Below are positions 26,662 through 33,141 of a stretch of 64,000 nucleotides of DNA, piece after piece; the stretch's first letter is position 1; the number at the start of each line of letters is the position of its first letter. Source of the stretch: Celeribacter baekdonensis B30 (GTDB lineage: Bacteria > Pseudomonadota > Alphaproteobacteria > Rhodobacterales > Rhodobacteraceae); the NCBI RefSeq assembly GCF_000299875.1, contig NZ_AMRK01000008.1:1-64000 (forward strand). The letters are read 5' to 3'. The position numbers and the translations under genes were made by a program. The notes beneath the pieces were generated by a model. That model saw only the letters and a list, made by a program, of their open reading frames with translations. It did no database searches and was not told the origin of the DNA.

Positions 26662-26888
26662 GCATGACGCCCGACAAATGGGATCGCCTGAGACGGGTCT
26701 TTGCGCCCGTCTCAACCGCCCCAGCGCAACCGCCGCTCTATGACCCCCGGCAAGATCCTGAGGTTGCCCGCGACATGGCCGAAGAACGCGCCGCAATCCT
26801 TGAGTTTGACGCCGGGTTTAGCCGTGAAGAGGCAGAGCGGCGGGCGTTTGGGGGGAGCTATGTGAAATGGTACATCACTCACTCATAA
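26658..26888 (+). CDS. Small protein of unknown function
   Basis: 76 residues, not recognised. Acidic helix in the middle (DPEVARDMAEERAAILEFDAGFSREEAERRAFGG). The GTG start overlaps the DUF927 stop by 4 bases (GTGA); an ATG two codons later is an alternative. The D-A-G-x-x-R-x-x-A-x-x-x-A phrase resembles the tail motif of small plasmid/island proteins near replication genes. Last gene of the replication operon; the next genes point the other way. Confidence 0.65.
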   Translation: MSMTPDKWDRLRRVFAPVSTAPAQPPLYDPRQDPEVARDMAEERAAILEFDAGFSREEAERRAFGGSYVKWYITHS

Positions 26889-26940
26889 AGCGTTGCCAAA
26901 CCTTTGAGTTGCTCGGCATTTTACTGAGGCTATCTCGGCA

Positions 26941-27831
26941 TTATTGGATAGGGTGATTCCGGATATCATCCTCGATTCTATCAACAAAATCTCCGCTATT
27001 TCGTTCCTCAATGACGTTATCTGTTCCGACGACACTTCGCAGAAATGTACATGTCGAGCGATATGTCGGCAGGAGGCTATCCTTCGACGGTCGACCAACA
27101 ACAAACTGCGTCACAACCTCTCTTTTACCAGAAGCTGCTTTAACTGCAGTTGCAAAGCCACTCCATTTGCCTGCTTTGGCACTGATCCTATCTTCATCGG
27201 CCAAATCGAAAGACAATGGCTGTATTGCGTGGAATCTACCATTCTGATAGCCTGCTTGAAATTTAATTGGCCCCAAATCAGTCTGTATTTTCGGCTCGAA
27301 TTCCATCTTTTCAATTAGTTTACGTTCAACGATCAGCTTGCTAATCCCTGACCAAACTTGATCATCACTTCGTGCAACTGGAGATTTCTCTCGATCAAAG
27401 GGAGCAACAAACCGTTGGAAAATTCCAGCAAGCCGATTTTCAGGAATAGTGCATAGCCCCACACCACCTTCGGCCCAAGTATAGCTTGAATCGAGACCAT
27501 GTGCGATTAACGAAGCTAAGTGCATAGCATCATTCGCTTTACCAGACCAAGCCTCACGGCTTCTAGTTTCACTAAGAAGGTTTGGGGTGATAACATTCTC
27601 ACGGGAAAACCGGTCTACGGCCCGAGTTATTTGCTTCAAATCTTCCGTGAAGGCTGCTTTGTCTATATCGGGATAAGCTGAAGTGACGCGACCGTCCCAT
27701 CCTCTCACTGCCAACCTTAAAAAAGATGCTTCCCGCGCATACATAAGTACGCCGATATTCATTCGCTCTTTCAGCCAAGGATTGTGTCGATACTGCAAGA
27801 GGCAGTAGCTAAACGTGTATTTCTTGCTCAT
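26941..27831 (-). CDS. DUF3037 domain protein (partner of HipA-like kinase)
   Basis: 296 residues. The N-terminus fits DUF3037: YTFSYCLLQYRHNPWLKERMNIGVLMYA, then an RFSRENV and LLSETRSREAW segment. The C-terminal part is a DUF3037-associated extension of unknown fold. DUF3037 genes commonly lie next to HipA_2-type kinase genes, as here; their joint role is not established, though toxin-antitoxin or defence use has been suspected. The start overlaps the kinase stop by 4 bases (ATGA), so kinase and partner are made together. Base composition is clearly AT-richer than the replication genes to the left, consistent with separate acquisition. Confidence 0.85.
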   Translation of the reverse strand: MSKKYTFSYCLLQYRHNPWLKERMNIGVLMYAREASFLRLAVRGWDGRVTSAYPDIDKAAFTEDLKQITRAVDRFSRENVITPNLLSETRSREAWSGKANDAMHLASLIAHGLDSSYTWAEGGVGLCTIPENRLAGIFQRFVAPFDREKSPVARSDDQVWSGISKLIVERKLIEKMEFEPKIQTDLGPIKFQAGYQNGRFHAIQPLSFDLADEDRISAKAGKWSGFATAVKAASGKREVVTQFVVGRPSKDSLLPTYRSTCTFLRSVVGTDNVIEERNSGDFVDRIEDDIRNHPIQ

Positions 27832-28649
27832 TTTAGCACTCCTCTCACTTGATCGATGAATTCACCGGCATGCTTACGGGCTTGTACCAGATAATCGATG
27901 ATTTCGCACGCTGTGTCTTGGCACCATTTAACTGGAACACTTGATATGTAATCTTCGATTTTCCCGTCTGTAAGTGCTTCAAGCGTATTTGTGAAGTCAT
28001 CTAGGAGATCATCCTCCAATCCACGGCAGCTTGGAAACATGATGTGCTGCATGGTACCGGGGAAGTGGTTACTAATTCCCCCACACTCCCATGGCATAAT
28101 GGAACCATTGTAATCGCCACTTCGATGACATCTTTGAAAAGAATGCCCAAAGTCTATGACTTTAAAAGACAACCCTGAAACCAGCAGATTTGGATTTCCG
28201 CAACCTCGGTCCGTATTCTCAACCAAAGTATCAAAAAGATAGAGTAGCGCAGCATCTCTTTTTTGATTTTTGTGGACCAAATCCGACGTTTCCCACCGCC
28301 TAACAGGGCTAAACTGCGTCGATCCGAAAGCTGTGAGCGGCGCATATTGAAGGGCGGCACGAAGCCTTTGACCATTTGCTGTGTCAGGCAGAGTTTCAAC
28401 AAAACGCGGTTCTATGGTGACCAAGCATGGCTCAGCGGCAGGGAGACCTAAGTCCAACGCGAAGAGATTAGCAACTAACTCCCCCACAAGATGATCTGTT
28501 GTCAGATCCTCATGAAAATTTTCATATTTGACGTATGCGTAGCGCACATTGCCATCAACATCATCACAAGCACAGAGCATTGGCCGTGACCTGCCAGTTT
28601 CCGCACAATCAATAAATTCAGAGGCTTCTACAGTTAGCACTATGACCAC
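27828..28649 (-). CDS. HipA-like kinase (HipA_2 type)
   Basis: 273 residues of a protein-kinase-like fold. Seen: ATP-binding Lys in YAYVKYEN (~K41), a Glu in HLVGELVAN (~E57), the catalytic loop VENTDRGCGNPNLL (~D147, N152) and the metal-binding VIDFGHSF (~D166). The standalone domain without the HipA N-terminal subdomain is the HipA_2 family. HipA itself is a Ser/Thr kinase toxin of glutamyl-tRNA synthetase, but no HipB lies beside this gene; its partner is DUF3037. The start is a GTG at 28649 without a good ribosome site; a second GTG at 28640 is possible. Candidate toxin/defence cargo. Confidence 0.82.
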   Translation of the reverse strand: MVIVLTVEASEFIDCAETGRSRPMLCACDDVDGNVRYAYVKYENFHEDLTTDHLVGELVANLFALDLGLPAAEPCLVTIEPRFVETLPDTANGQRLRAALQYAPLTAFGSTQFSPVRRWETSDLVHKNQKRDAALLYLFDTLVENTDRGCGNPNLLVSGLSFKVIDFGHSFQRCHRSGDYNGSIMPWECGGISNHFPGTMQHIMFPSCRGLEDDLLDDFTNTLEALTDGKIEDYISSVPVKWCQDTACEIIDYLVQARKHAGEFIDQVRGVLK

Positions 28650-28788
28650 GCCGAATAAAAATTATCTTATAAAGACTAGGCATTTATGCCATGATTGCAA
28701 ACTTTTTCAGAATTTTCGAAATACACTCTATGTGAGGCGCGGCTTCCTTACGTCCAGCGCGGCCTTTACCATTTTGAATTGTCGAGCG

Positions 28789-29046
28789 TCATTTCACATC
28801 ATCGAGCTTTAATGCCACGCCCGCGCCCAGCGCTTGCTCTCCCTCACCAAGGAACTGAACCCCATGCGCCTCTAGCGCAGCTTTGACGGCTTCAACGGTT
28901 TCTAGAGACACAAGCCCCTTATGCTCGGGCTTCCCCTCTATACGCCGCAATGTGATGAGCGGGACGCGCGCGCTTTCGCAGAGCTGGGCTTGGGTCAATC
29001 CGGCCAGAACGCGCCCCGCTTTAATTTGTGCTTTGATGTGATCCAT
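28789..29046 (-). CDS. XRE-family transcriptional regulator
   Basis: 85 residues with an N-terminal HTH_3 domain: IKAGRVLAGLTQAQLCESARVPLITLRRIEGKPEHKGLVSLETVEAVKAALEAHGVQFL. The tail resembles small alphaproteobacterial XRE repressors that end in V-x-F-x-G-E. Divergent from the 29142 gene, with about 95 bases between them that hold up to three palindromic sites, so it probably represses itself and the operon to the right. The kinase/DUF3037 pair is downstream on the same strand after 139 bases, so it may also control that pair. Confidence 0.9.
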   Translation of the reverse strand: MDHIKAQIKAGRVLAGLTQAQLCESARVPLITLRRIEGKPEHKGLVSLETVEAVKAALEAHGVQFLGEGEQALGAGVALKLDDVK

Positions 29047-29060
29047 TGCGTCCTTCCTTG

Positions 29061-29123
29061 GTGGTAACTTTTTCTCACTGATACACTTGTTATCACCTCA
29101 GTCTAGTGATAGATAGTTATCAC
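29061..29123. promoter_or_regulatory. Operator cluster between XRE gene and the divergent operon
   Basis: A perfect palindrome GTGATA-N6-TATCAC at 29106-29123. A second related site (CTGATA-N7-TATCAC) lies at 29078-29096 and a weaker third (GTGGTA-N6-TCTCAC) at 29061-29078. Two or three repressor sites in 63 bases between divergent starts suggest a lambda-like or autoregulatory switch for the XRE protein. Confidence 0.7.
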
Positions 29124-29141
29124 CAAGTGAAGGAGGCAACC

Positions 29142-29468
29142 ATGACAATCAACCTTTCCACCCTCATGTCCGAAGCATGGAAAATCGTCCGGCGCTTTCG
29201 GGGCAATGGTGAACCCCTTTGGGGCTTGCTGTCCCGCGCGCTCAAATCTGTTTGGTGGCGCGCAAAACGGGACGCCGCAATTGCCGCCGCAGAGGCGGAA
29301 AGCAAGGCCCGTGATCTGGCCGAACGTGCCCGCCCTGCCGCTGTAATCTTCGCGGATATTCTCAGCCTCGAAAACAAAAGCCGCCTTGGCGTTGACGGCA
29401 TTTATCGCCTGTCCACCCTACGCGCGGCGTATCGCACCGCCCTTGCGAATGAAAGGAACGCCGCATGA
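29142..29468 (+). CDS. Small Ala/Arg-rich protein of unknown function
   Basis: 108 residues, not recognised. It is helical and basic, with a tract KRDAAIAAAEAESKARDLAERARPAAVI that could form a coiled coil. The ATG at 29142 has GAAGGAGG six bases upstream, one of the best ribosome sites in the element; the ATG-like start at 29106 lies in the operator. First gene of a three-gene operon facing the XRE repressor; it overlaps the next gene by 4 bases (ATGA). Confidence 0.7.
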   Translation: MTINLSTLMSEAWKIVRRFRGNGEPLWGLLSRALKSVWWRAKRDAAIAAAEAESKARDLAERARPAAVIFADILSLENKSRLGVDGIYRLSTLRAAYRTALANERNAA

Positions 29469-29836
29469 CCCAGCGTGTGACCCGCCGCACCCTCTTGATC
29501 TCTCTCCCTGCCGCAGGGATGACCGCCGCCCTGCCCGCGCCCGGACGTGCACAAGGCCTCGGCACCCCCGCCCAGCGCCTCTTTCTCGAATGGCGCGCAG
29601 CGATTGCACAGGAACAAGCGGCCTATGATGCGGGGGAGTGCGACGAGGTTTGCGCGCAGCTTTTGAAGGGGCGCACAGCCCTTGAGGACAGGCTCATGGA
29701 CACACCCAGCCAAACGCCGCGAGACCTCCTTTGCAAGATTGCCGCCTATACCAATTTCGGCCTGTTCGCCTTGCCTGAGACCATCGGCCAAACTCAAATC
29801 TGGAATGAAGCCCGCGCCCTGATCGGCGGCGCATAA
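29465..29836 (+). CDS. Small protein with twin-arginine signal
   Basis: 123 residues, not recognised. The N-terminus QRVTRRTLLISLPAAGMTAALPAPGRAQG has the twin Arg, a hydrophobic stretch and an A-x-A-like cleavage site, so it is probably exported by the Tat pathway. The mature part is helical with LFLEWRAAIAQEQAAYDAGECDEVCAQLLKGRTALEDRL, an E-W-x-A-x-x-x-E motif found in small plasmid/island proteins that sense or bind unknown ligands. Two Cys lie in C-D-E-V-C. Coupled to the preceding gene. An exported protein on a replicating island is unusual. Confidence 0.7.
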   Translation: MTQRVTRRTLLISLPAAGMTAALPAPGRAQGLGTPAQRLFLEWRAAIAQEQAAYDAGECDEVCAQLLKGRTALEDRLMDTPSQTPRDLLCKIAAYTNFGLFALPETIGQTQIWNEARALIGGA

Positions 29837-29862
29837 CCCATAAGCGAACGAAAGGAACGCGC

Positions 29863-30276
29863 ATGACCAAGCTCCGCCCCATCCCATACACCGCAAATCA
29901 GGAGACGCACGGTTTGGCTCTGGCCGCTGATGTTGTTTACACCTCTGAGATTGCACAGATCGACAGGTTGCGGGAACGGCAAGCGGCCTATCGTGCGTCT
30001 CTCCCCACATCGCTTGAGGCCGCAAACCGCGAGGCTATATCGGTTCTCTCTGACCTCATTGAACCCGACGAACGCGGCGGCTTTCTTGAGGCTCTGCACC
30101 TTTCTATCGCGCTGGGCGCGATGATCAAAAAGGACGGGAACGCGCTGGGGTGCGTTGGCCCAGAAAGAGACGCCGCAATTTTTGTGTCTGAGCGGGTATC
30201 GGATGCCCTTCTACAGGTTCACGGCGAACTTGAGCATATGAACGCGGCGCTTCGGATGCCCATCAGCATTGGGTAA
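29863..30276 (+). CDS. Protein of unknown function
   Basis: 137 residues, not recognised. Mostly helical; SLEAANREAISVLSDLIEPDERGGFLEALHLSIALGAMIKKDG in the middle. No signal peptide or membrane segment. It begins 26 bases after the Tat-signal gene behind GAAAGGAACG and ends before a good intrinsic terminator (30313-30340), so it closes the operon. Confidence 0.7.
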   Translation: MTKLRPIPYTANQETHGLALAADVVYTSEIAQIDRLRERQAAYRASLPTSLEAANREAISVLSDLIEPDERGGFLEALHLSIALGAMIKKDGNALGCVGPERDAAIFVSERVSDALLQVHGELEHMNAALRMPISIG

Positions 30277-30312
30277 GGCGGTATCGTCTAAGTTCTCCAT
30301 TTGATTGAACAC

Positions 30313-30340
30313 GGCCTAGGGCAAGCGCTCTGGGCCTTTT
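30313..30340 (+). terminator. Intrinsic terminator of the three-gene operon
   Basis: GGCCTAGGGC-AAGC-GCTCTGGGCC, a 10-bp stem with two G-T pairs and a 4-base loop, followed directly by TTTT. It lies 37 bases after the last stop. Confidence 0.85.
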
Positions 30341-30625
30341 CTGTATCCCCCGCGCCCCGGTAGGGCATGTGGCATTGTCGCGCCAAAATACCCGGCCACA
30401 GCACTGCGCGGCATGGATTGCCGCGAAAGGCCAAGGCCCAGACAAAAAAGCCCATGCCGCCCGCGCCATCAGGCCATCGGACCATCGCCGCATCGCTCTA
30501 CGCCATATGGGGGGGGTATGCTGAAAATCTCGGATTTAAGCTAGGAACCGGGGAGAGGACTGTTATTTTCGCAGGTGCATAAATAGGAAAAAAAGACCAA
30601 GGGAAAACTACTTATTGTTTGTTTT

Positions 30626-30744
30626 CAATAGGTTATAAGTAACGAGGTAACAAAAGTTAAATTGGGTTTTGTTACCACCCCCACCAAATAAAATATAATA
30701 ATAACAATAGGTTATATAATAAGTAACAGAGTAACAGAAGTAAC
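30626..30744 (+). repeat. Right GTAAC iteron array with two CAATAGGTTATA repeats
   Basis: GTAAC at 30639, 30647, 30723, 30731 and 30740, and GTTAC at 30671. The 12-mer CAATAGGTTATA stands just before each group (30626-30637 and 30705-30716). The tract between is AT-rich. Read on the other strand, the last group has the same 9- and 8-base spacing as the first three GTTACs of the left array. Confidence 0.72.
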
Positions 30745-30986
30745 AGGGGTTTTAGTCATGCCGGATTTGGTTTTCCGCTGAGGGTCAGACCTGAGGCGCA
30801 TCCCCCCTGTCTGAATTTCGAACGCCGCCACCCGGCGCGGCCCGTCAACCAAGTGGGATCACCCCCGACCGGATTGCCCTGTCCGTTTCATGTCTTGAAC
30901 ACGATCACAGCAAACGCGACCTCTCCCCATGCCCATCCGGGGCGCGGGGATTCTATAGGCTCAAATCACCGCGAAATTCTGCACGG

Positions 30987-31005
30987 TGGTAGCCCGGTGG
31001 TAGCC
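30987..31005 (+). repeat. Two phased TGGTAGCC repeats (right arm sites)
   Basis: TGGTAGCC at 30987 and 30998, 11 bases apart, in the context GCACGGTGGTAGCCCGGTGGTAGCCAGA, nearly the same as the left array. They lie 47 bases before the right core. Confidence 0.83.
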
Positions 31006-31034
31006 AGAGTTTTTGGGATCATCGCCCAAATCGT

Positions 31035-31047
31035 GTAAGTTATTGAT
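31035..31047 (-). promoter_or_regulatory. IHF-like binding site beside attR
   Basis: On the minus strand the bases read AATCAATAACTTA, a full match to the IHF consensus WATCAANNNNTTR. It lies between the two arm repeats and the core, where IHF bends DNA in lambda-type attachment sites. Confidence 0.6.
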
Positions 31048-31051
31048 TTTA

Positions 31052-31129
31052 ATGGTACCACCACCCCGGCTCGAACGGGGGACCTCCTGATCCACAATCA
31101 GGCGCTCTAACCTACTGAGCTATGGCGGC
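31052..31129 (-). tRNA. tRNA-His (GTG)
   Basis: Cloverleaf on the minus strand: acceptor GCCGCCA pairs with TGGTGGT, discriminator A and encoded CCA. D arm GCTC-AGTAGGTTA-GAGC, anticodon arm CCTGA-TTGTGGA-TCAGG with anticodon GTG, T arm CCCCG-TTCGAGC-CGGGG. No G at position -1, with A73, as in many alphaproteobacterial tRNA-His. The variable loop is AGGTCC, six bases instead of the usual five; the displaced fragment at 20692-20738 has the five-base version. The part 31052-31099 is the right att core. Confidence 0.93.
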
Positions 31130-31316
31130 ACTGGCGGGGGATTTACCTGTCCCTCCATCTGAATGCAAGGGCAGTTTACGAAAATATCTGTGCAAATCAA
31201 TGTGGCGTGTGAGCAAAAGCGTAGCGCGGGTCACCCACAAGGGCGCGGCCTTGCGGCCTCTTGTCATCCAAGGCCCAAAGTCGTACTCCCTTTTGGGTCG
31301 AAAAGGAGCCAAGCGC

Positions 31317-31505
31317 ATGGGCATCAACTCGGAACAAGATATCGAAGCAAACCTGCAAATCGGGCCAACCTCGCTTGGCATGGTGCGCCTGTTTATCGAG
31401 GCCAAGGGCGTTGAAATCCCGATGGATTTTGAACCCGAAGAGGCCGAAGAAATCGCCGAAGAGCTGTGCGCCGCCGCAGCCCAGGCGCGTAAACTGGCGA
31501 AATAA
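31317..31505 (+). CDS. DUF6324 family small protein
   Basis: 62 residues beginning MGINSEQDIEANLQIGPTSLGMVRLFIEAKGVEIPMDFEPEEAEEIAEEL, the pattern of DUF6324, a short acidic protein conserved in Rhodobacteraceae with no known role. I chose the ATG at 31317 because AAAAGGAG lies just before; the longer open frame to 31122 enters the tRNA gene. Convergent with mmcB, 3 bases between stops. First chromosomal gene to the right of the element. Confidence 0.88.
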   Translation: MGINSEQDIEANLQIGPTSLGMVRLFIEAKGVEIPMDFEPEEAEEIAEELCAAAAQARKLAK

Positions 31506-31508
31506 GTC

Positions 31509-31991
31509 TCAACCGCCAAACACGGCTGCAACACCCGGATCACGGTAGCTTTGCAACCGCAGCGCGGCTTGGCGGGCGAAACTCAGATGCAGAGCCTTGC
31601 GCCGCGCGGCGGGCAGCTTGACCTCGTCTGGCATCCGGATGATCTCTGCACCGTAGCCATCGGCGATGATCAACCCGGTCTCCTCGGGCAGGATCTCCAC
31701 CGGAAACGCCTGATCCACCGCAAAGAAATAACGATCACACCAGGGCAGATAGCCCTGCCATTTGCTGTCCGAGGTAAAATCGGCGCGGCTGGATTTGCAC
31801 TCAACCACCCAGACCTCCCCCTTCGGTCCCAGCCCCATCACATCAACGCGCAAGCCGCGTGTGGGCACCATTTCCTCAAGGCAGGTGACATCAAGCGTGC
31901 GCAAATACCGACAGACCCCGCGGGCGAGACGTTGACCGGGTTGGGTGTGAACCGGCTGGCGAGAGGAGAGGGCGGGATCATCGGCGTGCAT
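31509..31991 (-). CDS. mmcB: MmcB family DNA repair protein
   Basis: 160 residues with a restriction-endonuclease-like fold of the MmcB/DUF1052 family. The PD-(D/E)xK signature is visible as LRVDVMGLGPKGEVWVVECKSSRADFTSD: Asp, then E-x-K. The flanking QGYLPWCDRYFFAV and LIIADGYGAEIIRM are typical. In Caulobacter mmcB belongs to the SOS/mitomycin response. I chose the ATG at 31991; the frame continues to a GTG at 32051 but adds a hydrophobic stretch not typical for the family. Confidence 0.85.
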   Translation of the reverse strand: MHADDPALSSRQPVHTQPGQRLARGVCRYLRTLDVTCLEEMVPTRGLRVDVMGLGPKGEVWVVECKSSRADFTSDSKWQGYLPWCDRYFFAVDQAFPVEILPEETGLIIADGYGAEIIRMPDEVKLPAARRKALHLSFARQAALRLQSYRDPGVAAVFGG

Positions 31992-32087
31992 GGCCCAAAG
32001 GTGAACAAAACATAAACAAATCACAAGAGGAAATCGAAAGCAAAAATTCACTCTTTCCCGTTTCCGCAGTCTCCCTATTGTTCACCC

Positions 32088-32948
32088 ATGCTTGATCCGT
32101 CCCCCTATCTCACGCTTTGGTCTTTACATGCGCCGCGCCCGCTCAAGACAGAGGGTCACGCCCATGTCTGGCGTGTGATGGACGCAAAAGGACAAGCCGC
32201 CGCGCTCAAACTGTTTCAGCCCGGCAAAGGCGACAGCGAGCGCGCGGCGGAGCAATGGGACCGCGCCTTTGGCGCCTCGGGCCTCATCGCCCGGCTGCGC
32301 AACGCCCAAGGTGACGCGCTGTTGTTCGACTGGGCCGAGGGCGCGCCTTTGGGCGATCTGTCGCGAAGCGGTCAGGATGACCGGGCCACGTCAGAGCTGG
32401 CGCGTTTGACCGCCGCTCTTCTGCGCGCCGCCCCAAAACAGGCCCAAGGCTTTGCCGCCCTACCTGACTATACCCGCGCGCTCAGGCGCTTTGCCGGCGA
32501 CTCACGCCTCCGGGCCTTGGAACACGTCGCAATGATGCGCGCCAAGGCCTTGATCGAGGTTTTGCTGAGCAGCACAGAACGGGTTCAGCCGATGCATGGC
32601 GATTTACACCATGACAATGTGATTGGGACGCCCGGCCACTGGACGGTGATTGATCCCAAAGCGGTTTGTGGCGATCCACATTACGAACCCGCCAATGCCT
32701 TTCGCAATCCAAAGGGAGCAAAGGACGAAACCCTGTCCGTCGCGCGTTTCGCACGGATGGCCGAGGCCTATGCCCATGAAACCGGTCTGGATCGTCAGCG
32801 GCTTTTGGACTGGGCGGCGGTCAAATGCGCGCTCTCGATCTGCTGGACCTTGGCCGCCCCCACCGCCCAGCCGCCGCGCCTCGACCTGATCCGCCTGCCC
32901 CGCCTTCTGGGCCTGTCGCAGAGCGCCCCCTTGTCTTCGGCCCGCTGA
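32088..32948 (+). CDS. APH(6)/streptomycin-kinase-like phosphotransferase
   Basis: 286 residues of the aminoglycoside/hydroxyurea kinase family (APH_6_hur). Brenner motif MHGDLHHDNV with the catalytic Asp, followed by VIDPKAVCGDPHYEPANAF with the metal-binding Asp. The N-terminal nucleotide lobe includes AALKLFQPG with the ATP Lys. The family inactivates streptomycin in producers, but most chromosomal copies have no proven substrate; resistance should not be assumed. It starts 96 bases from the divergent mmcB. Confidence 0.85.
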   Translation: MLDPSPYLTLWSLHAPRPLKTEGHAHVWRVMDAKGQAAALKLFQPGKGDSERAAEQWDRAFGASGLIARLRNAQGDALLFDWAEGAPLGDLSRSGQDDRATSELARLTAALLRAAPKQAQGFAALPDYTRALRRFAGDSRLRALEHVAMMRAKALIEVLLSSTERVQPMHGDLHHDNVIGTPGHWTVIDPKAVCGDPHYEPANAFRNPKGAKDETLSVARFARMAEAYAHETGLDRQRLLDWAAVKCALSICWTLAAPTAQPPRLDLIRLPRLLGLSQSAPLSSAR

Positions 32949-32964
32949 CCCACTATCTCCTGCG

Positions 32965-33132
32965 GTGGCGGGATCTGCTCGTTTCGTACATATGGGTGCA
33001 AGACTCCGGTGGCCTTAAGCAACCGAAAGGGGGCTGGCTCTGTCCAGACCGTGGTTTGGTTATCTGGCGCCCACCTGAATATTCAGGCTTCGGGAGCAAC
33101 GCACTGCTACGGATGCTGTGGTCCCCCGCCAC
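32965..33132 (+). ncRNA. ssrS: Probable 6S RNA
   Basis: About 170 bases, the usual 6S length. The terminal stem is GTGGCGGG (32965-32972) with CCCGCCAC (33125-33132). The interior contains long imperfect complementarity, the GGCCTTAAGC element seen in several 6S RNAs, and internal hairpins GGCTGGCTCTGTCCAGACC and CCTGAATATTCAGG. An intrinsic hairpin follows. 6S RNA mimics an open promoter and binds RNA polymerase holoenzyme. The call rests on length, stem and motif, without a covariance search. Confidence 0.62.
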
Positions 33133-33141
33133 TTTCAAACA

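Larger units (their letters stand above)
30277..31051. other. Intergenic right end of the element
   Basis: 775 bases without a supported gene. In order: an intrinsic terminator (30313-30340), a GC-rich stretch, the right iteron array (30626-30744), a second GC-rich part, two arm-type repeats (30987-31005) and an IHF-like site (31035-31047) next to the right attachment core. A 71-codon open frame at 30367-30582 overlaps GC-rich sequence and has no ribosome site or protein-like pattern, so it is not called. Confidence 0.7.
20692..31099. mobile_element. Integrated element in tRNA-His (candidate phage satellite or self-replicating island)
   Basis: About 10.4 kb bounded by a 47/48-base duplication of the tRNA-His 3' end (20692-20738 and 31052-31099), with the intact tRNA at the right end. 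In order it carries int, an unknown GRP-motif protein, an AlpA-like HTH protein, an 85-residue protein, a primase-like Toprim protein, a DUF927 ATPase and a 76-residue protein (all +); then a DUF3037/HipA-like pair and an XRE gene (-); then three small genes (+). GTTAC iterons flank the replication and cargo genes. No capsid, portal, terminase, relaxase or type IV secretion genes were found, so packaging or transfer would depend on a helper. This resembles the layout of P4/PICI-like satellites, but that class is inferred from gene content only. Confidence 0.88.

Noticed and set aside
27828-28649. Classic HipBA toxin-antitoxin module
   Set aside because: There is no HipB-type antitoxin beside it in the usual order; the partner is DUF3037 and the XRE gene is 139 bases away as its own unit, so it is described as a HipA-like/DUF3037 pair.
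30367-30582. 71-codon open frame near the right end of the island
   Set aside because: No ribosome site, no protein-like composition, and it runs past the operon terminator into non-coding DNA that carries iterons.
32088-32948. Streptomycin resistance gene
   Set aside because: The family match is to a kinase group that includes streptomycin kinases, but chromosomal members commonly have other or unknown substrates; resistance cannot be claimed from sequence.
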